NCBI RefSeq assembly: GCF_000812965.1
Contig: NZ_JSYN01000028.1
Coordinates: forward strand, 62,001-126,000
Reading direction: 5' to 3'
From: Pedobacter kyungheensis
GTDB taxonomy: Bacteria > Bacteroidota > Bacteroidia > Sphingobacteriales > Sphingobacteriaceae
DNA length: 64,000 nucleotides
Shown: positions 8,820 through 15,451 of the stretch, in pieces
Layout: every line of letters starts with the position of its first letter
How positions within the stretch are numbered: the stretch's first letter is position 1
The notes under the pieces: model-generated
Databases searched by the model: none
The model's input: the letters and a program-made list of their open reading frames with translations, nothing else
What the model was told of the DNA's origin: nothing
Program-made: the position numbers and the translations under genes

Positions 8820-10076
8820 ATGAAAAAAAACATGCTCCCGTTACTGTTGGCTTTGTGCCTGTTCGCAGTTTCCTGTCAAAAGAACACGCTTACCGAAGAA
8901 CAAGCCAGCACCACAAGCCAAAAGAAAAACAGCCTTATGGCTACAGCAGCCGAAACCAGCGCTGCAGCAAGCGTTAATGCTTACACCAATACTTCGACTT
9001 ACATTAACACCGGATTTACTTTTTTAAACCCAACACAGGTTGATAAAAACCGTGTGGCCATTGGCGGCAGTGCCTACACCGAGGTATACGGATTTAACAT
9101 TCCGGAAGAAAACAGGGTACGCGGAATCAGATGGAATGAAGACGACGAAACTACATCGATCTGGCGCCCGCAGGGAATTGCCGGTTTCTCCAGAAATGGC
9201 GTGCGTTATTTACTGGTAAGCTGGTATGCTAAAGATGCGGCCGAAAGTAAAGGATCGAGAATAACCCTGATCGACATTAGTCCAAGCTCCGCCACGTACT
9301 TAACTTACAGACATATTTTACTGGTACAACCTACCCTACCTACCGGCACTTTAGATTACACGCAATATGGCACTTACGCTCCCTTGAATGTACATGCCGG
9401 TGGAATAGCCTATTTTAACGGAAAAATTTATTTAAGTAGTACTAGCCTTGGATTAAGGGTATTTGATTTGGATAAAATTATTGAAGTAACCAGCGGAACG
9501 GGTACTGAAACCAAATGTGGTAAAGATGCCAGCGGTAATCTTTATGCTTTTAATTACCGTTACATCCTGCCACAGGTAGGTTATTATAAAATCAACGATG
9601 CCGATCCATTTTCTACCGTACAGGTAAATTACGAAAACAACCAATTGTGGACAGGCCAATACTATGCCGGCAGCGCAGATGCATCGATTGTGCCCAAAAT
9701 TTTCGGTTTTCCGATTAACACAGCAGGCGAATTGCAAAACTCTGGCATTCAAACGGTAATCCCTAAAAACAGCTTATTTACTTCCGATCACGCACATGGC
9801 ATACAAGGTGTTTTTAGAAAAGGCAACAGAACCTGGCTTTCTTGTACCGGGTCGCCAAGCGAATCGTACGGATCGACAGCCCGTTTAGCCAGGTATACTG
9901 ATGGTGATACCAATACCACCCGATACAGATGGCCTTATGGAGCTGAATCATTGTATTTTGAAGCGCAATACGGTTATTTATGGAGTTTAACAGAGTTTGA
10001 ACCGAATGCCGGGGCTAAAAATGGTAGCCAGGTCAACCGTTGCATATTTGCTGTAGATTTCTCGAAATACGAATAG
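8820..10076 (+). CDS. Lipoprotein of unknown function, beta-rich
   Basis: A 418-residue protein with a type II signal peptide (LALCLFAVSC, lipobox Cys19) followed by a Ser/Thr/Ala-rich linker, so it is probably anchored in the outer membrane. The rest is Gly- and aromatic-rich with several blade-like segments (PQGIAGFSRNGVRYLLVSWY, HAGGIAYFNGKIYLSS, DHAHGIQGVFRKGNRTWLSC), suggesting a beta-propeller. I do not recognise a catalytic motif and do not assign a function. It is transcribed alone: GH20 diverges from it, and a strong bidirectional terminator follows. Confidence 0.75.
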   Translation: MKKNMLPLLLALCLFAVSCQKNTLTEEQASTTSQKKNSLMATAAETSAAASVNAYTNTSTYINTGFTFLNPTQVDKNRVAIGGSAYTEVYGFNIPEENRVRGIRWNEDDETTSIWRPQGIAGFSRNGVRYLLVSWYAKDAAESKGSRITLIDISPSSATYLTYRHILLVQPTLPTGTLDYTQYGTYAPLNVHAGGIAYFNGKIYLSSTSLGLRVFDLDKIIEVTSGTGTETKCGKDASGNLYAFNYRYILPQVGYYKINDADPFSTVQVNYENNQLWTGQYYAGSADASIVPKIFGFPINTAGELQNSGIQTVIPKNSLFTSDHAHGIQGVFRKGNRTWLSCTGSPSESYGSTARLARYTDGDTNTTRYRWPYGAESLYFEAQYGYLWSLTEFEPNAGAKNGSQVNRCIFAVDFSKYE

Positions 10077-10092
10077 CAAACTTGAGACGAAA

Positions 10093-10127
10093 CAAAAAGG
10101 GAGATGTTTTTAGCATCTCCCTTTTTG
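10093..10127. terminator. Bidirectional terminator between the lipoprotein gene and metZ
   Basis: A perfect 14-bp stem (CAAAAAGGGAGATG pairing with CATCTCCCTTTTTG) with a 7-base loop, T-rich on both strands. It serves the convergent genes on either side. Confidence 0.9.
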
Positions 10128-10149
10128 TTATTTTATTTCCGGCTATAAA

Positions 10150-11316
10150 TTAAGCCAAAGCCTGCTCAATATCAGCTAAAATATCATTAATATGTTCTAA
10201 ACCGATTGATAAACGGATAGATCCCTGCTCAATACCCACTTCGTTGCGTTGCGCTTCTGTAAGTTTACTGTGCGTACTGGTTGCCGGATGTGTGGCAATC
10301 GAACGCGTATCGGCCAGATTGGCCGAGATCGAAAACATTTTCAAACCATCCATAAATTTACGGGCAGCCTCAATACCACCATCAACCACGATGGTTACGA
10401 TACCACCACCCTGTTTCATTTGCTTTTTGGCAATTGCATACTGCGGGTGCGATGGTAAAAAAGGATATTTAACCAGTTTAATTTTGGGGTGTTTTTCCAG
10501 GTATTCGGCTACTTTCAAGGCATTCTCGCAATGACGATCCATGCGGATAGCCAAAGTTTCTAAACTTTTAGATAAAACCCATGCACTGAAAGGCGATAAA
10601 GCCGGACCACTGTGGCGTGCAAAACCAACCACTTCAGCAATCAGCGCTTTGCTACCTAAAATAATACCACCGAGTACACGCCCCTGTCCATCGATATATT
10701 TAGTAGCCGAGTGAATAGAAATGTGTGCCCCAAACTGAATAGGTTGTTGCAGGTAAGGTGTAGCGAAACAGTTATCAACTACCAGTAAAGTATTGTGTTT
10801 TTTAGCCAGATCGCCTAAAAATTCAAGATCTATAATATCGATACCTGGATTAGATGGGGTTTCTACGAAAATCATTTTGGTGTTGGGCTTAATCAGGCCT
10901 TCCCAATCCTCTGGTTTATCCAGGTCGGCATAGTCAAAAGTTACCCCCCAGTTCGAAAACACATTGGTTAACAACTGGTGCGTAGAACCAAAAACCGAAC
11001 GGCTGGATACAATATGATCGCCACTTTTTAAGAAAGCCCCGAAAGTGGTAAAAATGGCCGCCATACCTGTTGCAGTGGCAAAACCATCTTCGGCACCTTC
11101 TAAAAGGCACATTTTTTCGATAAACTCTGAGGTATTTGGATTTGAATAACGGCTGTAAACATTCCCTTCCTTTTCGTTGGCAAATAAAGCACGCATTTCT
11201 TCCGCATCATCAAACTTGTAGCTCGAAGTAAGGTAAATAGGCGCCGAGTGCTCTTTATGTAAACTTCTTTCGGTTTGAGTGCGTATAGCTATGGTTTCAA
11301 AATTTTCGGATTTCAT
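10150..11316 (-). CDS. metZ: O-succinylhomoserine sulfhydrylase
   Basis: A 388-residue PLP enzyme of the Cys/Met metabolism family. It would make homocysteine from O-succinylhomoserine and sulfide in methionine synthesis. Visible signatures are YSRYSNPNTSEFIEKM, GMAAIFTTFGAFLKSGDHIVSS, VDNCFATPYLQQP and the PLP-lysine in SIHSATKYIDGQGR. The closest family I recognise is MetZ; cystathionine gamma-synthase and MetY are the alternatives, so substrate choice is inferred. Transcription probably starts within or before the repeat at 11320-11460 and ends at the shared terminator. Confidence 0.85.
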   Translation of the reverse strand: MKSENFETIAIRTQTERSLHKEHSAPIYLTSSYKFDDAEEMRALFANEKEGNVYSRYSNPNTSEFIEKMCLLEGAEDGFATATGMAAIFTTFGAFLKSGDHIVSSRSVFGSTHQLLTNVFSNWGVTFDYADLDKPEDWEGLIKPNTKMIFVETPSNPGIDIIDLEFLGDLAKKHNTLLVVDNCFATPYLQQPIQFGAHISIHSATKYIDGQGRVLGGIILGSKALIAEVVGFARHSGPALSPFSAWVLSKSLETLAIRMDRHCENALKVAEYLEKHPKIKLVKYPFLPSHPQYAIAKKQMKQGGGIVTIVVDGGIEAARKFMDGLKMFSISANLADTRSIATHPATSTHSKLTEAQRNEVGIEQGSIRLSIGLEHINDILADIEQALA

Positions 11317-11319
11317 TTT

Positions 11320-11460
11320 TAAGTATCAAGTTATGGGTAACAAGTATCAAGTTTTGAGTAGCAAGATTTGAGTAATCAGTATCAAGTTATGCGTAGCAAG
11401 TATCAAGAACCTCTTAAAGTCCATCTTGATACTAGATACTTGATACTAAATACTTGATAC
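11320..11460. repeat. Inverted AAGTATCAAG word repeat
   Basis: The word AAGTATCAAG recurs at about 21-bp spacing (followed by TTATGGGTAAC or TTTTGAGTAGC) across 11321-11410. The opposite orientation (CTTGATACTAGATACTTGAT and on) fills 11425-11460. The two halves are separated by about 15 unrelated bases, giving a large imperfect hairpin between the metZ and OsmC genes. No gene lies inside. Confidence 0.8.
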
Positions 11461-11478
11461 AATCAAACTTTCACCTTT

Positions 11479-11895
11479 CTATCTGTTTATTTTATAAGTA
11501 AAGTTAATAGTTGCCGAGCGGCCTAAAATATTCGATACCGAGCAGTATTTATCAAAAGTCATTTGCAGCGCTCTTTGTACCTTAGCCTCGCTTAAATCGC
11601 CGAAAAGCTCGAAATTGATATCAATTACATCAAAAATCGGGGGCATTTCTTCGTCTTTACGCGTTGCGTTAATAGCAATTTTAATGTCGTTTAAGGGTTC
11701 TTTTTGCTTCGTCAGTACGTTTACCATATCTATACCACTGCAACCACCTAAACCAATTAAAAGCATTTCCATTGGTCTAAAACCTTTACCCTCGCCGCCA
11801 ATAGCAGCTTTTGCATCCAATTCAACAGTAAAACCGCTCTCGTTTTCTGCCTCAAAATTAAATTTACCGCTTTTGCGGATCAGATTGATGTTCAT
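11479..11895 (-). CDS. OsmC family protein (YhfA-like)
   Basis: A 138-residue OsmC-fold protein. The two redox Cys positions are visible in LIGLGGCSGIDMVNVL and KYCSVSNILGRS, consistent with thiol-dependent peroxide or hydroperoxide reduction. The lack of an Ohr-type pattern places it nearer the uncharacterised YhfA-like branch than the OsmC at 60051. It lies downstream of ispE on the same strand with a 72-base gap, so they may share a transcript. Substrate unknown. Confidence 0.85.
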   Translation of the reverse strand: MNINLIRKSGKFNFEAENESGFTVELDAKAAIGGEGKGFRPMEMLLIGLGGCSGIDMVNVLTKQKEPLNDIKIAINATRKDEEMPPIFDVIDINFELFGDLSEAKVQRALQMTFDKYCSVSNILGRSATINFTYKINR

Positions 11896-11967
11896 GTTGT
11901 TAGCTCCAGGTCGTAAGTATAGGGTATCAAGACCTTAAGCCATCTACCTTTAAACCTTCTACCTTAT

Positions 11968-12771
11968 TTAAATATTGTAATAAACCAAGTTGTCTTGCTC
12001 CAGTCCGGGCAATTTAACCGCTTCGGGGAAAATCGCAAAAACTGACGAGCCGCTACCACTCATTAAAGCGAATGTTGCGCCTGCATCGTATAAACTGGTT
12101 TTTATTTGATGAATTTGGGGATACTTTGCGAATACCGATGGTTCGAAATCGTTGATAACCTTATTTTTCCATGTTGTTGGAGGCAAATGTATGATTTCTT
12201 TTAATGATTGCAAAGGCTTTTGCGGTTTTACATGGGCATAAGCATCGGCCGTGCTGACGTGTACAGGCGGTTTTACCAAAACTTTATACCAGGCTGACAA
12301 ATCGATTTCGCATTTCTCGAATTCATCGCCCTTGTTGAATGCGTATACTGGTTCATTTTCAACAAAAAAAGCGCAATCGGCACCCAGCTTGCGCGCATAG
12401 TCCTGCATTTGCGAAACCGAAAGCCCAAGGCTAAACTTATCGTTAATTAATTTGATTACAAAAGCACAGTCGGCCGAACCACCACCTAAACCGGCCCCTA
12501 CGGGAATATTTTTAAACAAATCAATCCGTTGAGGGGGAATTTCAAAATCGGCTGCAATTAAATGGTATGCTTTTACGCAAAGATTATCGTCTGCATTGCC
12601 TGGAATATCAATACCATGAATTTTACAAGAAGTTACTGGCGCATCGGTAATCTCTACCGCATCTTTAATTTGTATCGGGTAAAATACCGTTTCGAGGTTA
12701 TGGTAACCATCTGTCCGTTTTTCGGTAATGTTTAAGCCAAGGTTTATTTTTGCGTTGGGAAAAGCTAGCAT
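11968..12771 (-). CDS. ispE: 4-diphosphocytidyl-2-C-methyl-D-erythritol kinase
   Basis: A 267-residue GHMP kinase that phosphorylates 4-diphosphocytidyl-2-C-methylerythritol in the non-mevalonate isoprenoid pathway. The N-terminal PNAKINLGLNITEKRTDGYHN and the ATP-binding motif PVGAGLGGGSADCAF are diagnostic, and ALMSGSGSSVFAIF is the C-terminal GHMP motif. Length is slightly short, as in other Bacteroidota IspE proteins. The ATG at 12771 is the only sensible start. Confidence 0.95.
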   Translation of the reverse strand: MLAFPNAKINLGLNITEKRTDGYHNLETVFYPIQIKDAVEITDAPVTSCKIHGIDIPGNADDNLCVKAYHLIAADFEIPPQRIDLFKNIPVGAGLGGGSADCAFVIKLINDKFSLGLSVSQMQDYARKLGADCAFFVENEPVYAFNKGDEFEKCEIDLSAWYKVLVKPPVHVSTADAYAHVKPQKPLQSLKEIIHLPPTTWKNKVINDFEPSVFAKYPQIHQIKTSLYDAGATFALMSGSGSSVFAIFPEAVKLPGLEQDNLVYYNI

Positions 12772-13269
12772 GTTAGTCCTGAGTCATAAGTCTTAAGTCC
12801 TGAGTCCGTAATGCAAAAACCAGCAATTGGCTCATTTTGCAAACATACAAAGTGTTTTTTACTCCATGAGCTTTAGCCGTATTTTTATATTCATGTTTTG
12901 AAGCGCAATGACAGCAGCTATTATTTCCTTTCTTCCCGTGTTCCGCTTTTACGCTTCGCTTCGTCGTGCCTCCTCACTGCAGGGTAACGCTGCACCCGGG
13001 GCTAATGGGCTAATTACTGCACCTATGCCCGGTTTGCACAAACCCTAAATCATAAACCTGATCCGATAGCTATCGGATGAAACGCAAAGCCCGGAACGAA
13101 GTATGAGTGAGGACTTGAAGTGGAAAGCAGGACGAAAGACCGCCATTACCTTTTTACTTTCATTTCAAAAAAAACAATTATCAGCCAAATGTTAGTAAAT
13201 GCCTAGTGTTTATAAAATTGATTTATAACACCTGATAAATTTTAGATATTTGTAAATTATCAGAACAGT
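12772..13269. repeat. Gene-free repeat region between ispE and thyA
   Basis: 12776-12812 holds a word repeat (GTCCTGAGTCATAAGTCTTA and similar). 12925-13145 holds a copy of the dispersed compound element also seen near 18.6, 24.9 and 33.5 kb. Its core is the perfect palindrome ATCCGATAGCTATCGGAT at 13061-13078, preceded by ATAAACCTG and followed by GGAAAGCAGGAC. The last 60 bases are AT-rich and probably carry the thyA promoter (GATATTTG, one mismatch to the -7 consensus, about 20 bases before the ATG). Confidence 0.65.
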
Positions 13270-14064
13270 ATGAAACAATATTTAGATTTAATGCAGCATG
13301 TGCTGGATACCGGCGCGCAAAAGCACGACCGTACAGGAACCGGAACCATCAGTGTTTTTGGCTACCAGATGCGTTTTAACCTGCAAGAGGGTTTTCCGAT
13401 GGTAACCACCAAAAAACTGCATTTAAAATCTATTATCCATGAACTAATCTGGTTTTTGACCGGCGACACCAATATTAAATACCTGAAAGATAATGGTGTT
13501 CGCATTTGGGATGAATGGGCTGATGAAGATGGCAACCTGGGCCCGGTTTATGGCTCGCAATGGAGAAGCTGGCCTACTCCCGATGGGCAACACATTGATC
13601 AGATTACCAATATCATCAACACGATTAAAAACAATCCAGATTCGCGCCGCATTATTGTTTCGGCCTGGAACGTTGCCGAAATCGAAAATATGGCCCTGCC
13701 ACCGTGCCATGCCTTTTTTCAGTTTTACGTTGCCGACGGCAAACTGAGCTGTCAGCTTTACCAGCGCAGTGCCGATATCTTTCTGGGCGTACCTTTTAAT
13801 ATTGCCTCTTATGCCTTGTTAACCATGATGGTAGCACAGGTTTGCGGTTTACAAGCTGGTGATTTTATCCATACGCTTGGCGATGCACATTTATACAACA
13901 ACCATATTGAACAGGCCAACCTGCAATTAAGTCGCGAGCCTAAGCCGCTTCCAACCATGAAAATCAACCCTGATGTTAAAAGCATCTTCGATTTTAAGTT
14001 TGAAGATTTTACTTTGGAGAACTACGAAGCGCATCCGCATATTAAAGGAATCGTTGCTGTATAA
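13270..14064 (+). CDS. thyA: Thymidylate synthase
   Basis: A 264-residue folate-dependent thymidylate synthase, the same length as the E. coli enzyme. It converts dUMP to dTMP while oxidising methylene-THF to DHF. The catalytic Cys146 lies in MALPPCHAFFQFYV, and RRIIVSAWN supplies the phosphate-binding arginines. DHF made here would be recycled by the reductase at 14617; in many genomes the two genes are adjacent, but here a four-helix-bundle gene lies between them. Confidence 0.98.
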   Translation: MKQYLDLMQHVLDTGAQKHDRTGTGTISVFGYQMRFNLQEGFPMVTTKKLHLKSIIHELIWFLTGDTNIKYLKDNGVRIWDEWADEDGNLGPVYGSQWRSWPTPDGQHIDQITNIINTIKNNPDSRRIIVSAWNVAEIENMALPPCHAFFQFYVADGKLSCQLYQRSADIFLGVPFNIASYALLTMMVAQVCGLQAGDFIHTLGDAHLYNNHIEQANLQLSREPKPLPTMKINPDVKSIFDFKFEDFTLENYEAHPHIKGIVAV

Positions 14065-14066
14065 TA

Positions 14067-14096
14067 TTTGTTCATTGGTCATTAGTCCATTTGTTT
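14067..14096. repeat. Left arm of inverted repeat around the four-helix-bundle gene
   Basis: A 30-base word repeat (TTTGTTCATTGGTCATTAGT and on). Aligned by hand to the reverse complement of 14604-14633 it matches at 27 of 31 columns with two single-base gaps. It starts three bases after the thyA stop. Confidence 0.75.
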
Positions 14097-14161
14097 GGAT
14101 GCAGAAATGAATATCCCTATTTTTAGATCGTCCCGATATAAATTCACTTAAATCGAAAAGA

Positions 14162-14533
14162 ATGAATTATAGATTGGAGGATTTGGAAGTTTATAATTTA
14201 TCAGAATTATTCTCTGATAAAATCTGGAACATTGTTATGGGATGGAATTATTTCGCAAAAGATACCATAGGAAAACAAATATGCCGAGCGGCTGATTCTA
14301 TCAGTGCAAACATTGCCGAAGGATATGGCCGGTATCATTTTAAAGAGAACAAAAATTTTTGTTATTATAGCAGGGGTTCTCTCTTAGAAGTAAAGTCATT
14401 TCTTAGAAAATCGAAAAACAGGAATCTGATCTCTGAAGATTGCTATTCGGAACTTTATACAGAATTACAAACAATCCATTTAAAGCTAAATGCTTATATT
14501 AAATATATTGGTAACAATTTAAACAAATTTTAA
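14162..14533 (+). CDS. Four-helix bundle protein (S23/IVS-type)
   Basis: A 123-residue helical protein of the family first seen as an open frame inside 23S rRNA intervening sequences. The signature ADSISANIAEGYGRYHFKEN is clear, and the Avd accessory protein of diversity-generating retroelements has a similar fold. The function is unknown. The gene is AT-rich, lies between thyA and folA and is enclosed by a 30-base inverted repeat (14067-14096, 14604-14633). This suggests it arrived as a unit. Confidence 0.88.
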   Translation: MNYRLEDLEVYNLSELFSDKIWNIVMGWNYFAKDTIGKQICRAADSISANIAEGYGRYHFKENKNFCYYSRGSLLEVKSFLRKSKNRNLISEDCYSELYTELQTIHLKLNAYIKYIGNNLNKF

Positions 14534-14603
14534 CTCATCGTTGATGCATAGTTTGGAATATTTCCGGGCACCCCAGGCTTTAATACACCATGCAGACACT
14601 AAT

Positions 14604-14633
14604 AAACAAATGACCAATGACTAATGAACCAAA
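14604..14633. repeat. Right arm of inverted repeat; overlaps the folA start
   Basis: The reverse complement reads TTTGGTTCATTAGTCATTGG and on, matching 14067-14096. The start region of folA (ATG at 14617) lies inside this arm, so the repeat supplies the first codons and the translation-initiation region. Confidence 0.75.
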
Positions 14634-15120
14634 AAATATCTATATAGCTGTAGCAGTAGGCGAAAATTTCGCCATTGGCAAAAACAACCAGCTTTTATGG
14701 CACATGCCAGCCGATTTAAAGTTTTTTAAGCAAACCACCAGTGGGCATACCGTTATTATGGGCCGTAAAACTTTCGATTCTGTTGGTAAACCTTTACCCA
14801 ATCGCCGCAACATTGTAATTACACGTGATGCCAGCTTAAAAATTGAGGGAGCAGAAGTAGTAAACAGCCTGGATGAAGCATTAGCCATTACCCAAACCGA
14901 AGAAAAACCGGTATTTATTGTGGGTGGAGCGGAGATTTACAGGCAGGCTTTGCCTAAAACAGATAGATTGTACCTTACAACCATTCACCATAATTTTGAT
15001 GCCGATACATTTTTCCCGGATTTTGATCGAAGCGAATGGACAGTAATCAGCTCAGATCCACACAAGGCTGACGAAAAGAACAAATACGATTACACTTTTG
15101 AAGTTTTAGAAAGGAAATAA
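14617..15120 (+). CDS. folA: Dihydrofolate reductase
   Basis: A 167-residue DHFR that reduces dihydrofolate to tetrahydrofolate with NADPH. Characteristic segments are IYIAVAVGENFAIGKNNQLLWHMPADLKFFK, TVIMGRKTFDSVGKPLPNRRNIVITR and FIVGGAEIYRQALP. The ATG at 14617 starts MTNEPKNIY. The preceding ATG (14610) is in another frame and stops at once. The start sits inside the right arm of the repeat that encloses the four-helix-bundle gene, so the N-terminal MTNEP may be repeat-derived. Confidence 0.96.
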   Translation: MTNEPKNIYIAVAVGENFAIGKNNQLLWHMPADLKFFKQTTSGHTVIMGRKTFDSVGKPLPNRRNIVITRDASLKIEGAEVVNSLDEALAITQTEEKPVFIVGGAEIYRQALPKTDRLYLTTIHHNFDADTFFPDFDRSEWTVISSDPHKADEKNKYDYTFEVLERK

Positions 15121-15126
15121 GCTGTT

Positions 15127-15330
15127 TTAACCGCAAAGTACGCAGAGAAGAAGGCGCAAAGCACGCAAAGTTTATCTATACGTGTGCTTTATGCGCCCAG
15201 ACCCCGGACTAAAATTTAATCACAGAGCCCACAGAGAAAAACACTGAGCACACAGCGTTAATATTCGATAACTTTATGCGCCCAGACTTCCGACTTCGGA
15301 CTCCCGACTCCGGACTATTTTGATAAGATA
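15127..15330. repeat. CGCAAAG / CACAGAG / GACTCC word repeats (folA-secDF gap)
   Basis: This gene-free stretch contains CGCAAAG/CGCAGAG words (15131-15170) partly inverted at 15180-15198, then CACAGAGCCCACAGAG words (15222-15258), then GACTTCCGACTTCGGACTCC words (15284-15318). TATGCGCCCAGAC occurs twice (about 15189 and 15275). It is not coding. Confidence 0.65.
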
Positions 15331-15396
15331 ATTCTATCTTAGAAACTAATCTTAATAAATTATCAATTAAGGGGTTCTATAATTTAAAAATTTAAT

Positions 15397-15404
15397 TAGA
15401 TTTG
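15397..15404 (+). promoter_or_regulatory. Promoter -7 element for secDF
   Basis: TAGATTTG matches TAnnTTTG exactly. The predicted transcript would begin near 15411, leaving a leader of about 40 bases before the ATG at 15452 and excluding the TTG at 15410 as start. Confidence 0.5.
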
Positions 15405-15451
15405 CCGACTTGTTAAAAAACAGCGAAAGACAAAATTATTTTAAACAAACA

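Noticed and set aside
11320..11460. SAM or other riboswitch upstream of metZ
   Set aside because: The leader is made of degenerate word repeats, and no SAM-riboswitch core pairing is visible.
14162..14533. 23S rRNA intervening sequence or DGR accessory gene
   Set aside because: No rRNA, reverse transcriptase or template/variable repeat is nearby; only the protein family is shared.
15410..15451. TTG start adding 14 residues to SecDF
   Set aside because: It lies at the predicted transcription start of the TAGATTTG promoter; the ATG at 15452 directly precedes the first membrane helix.
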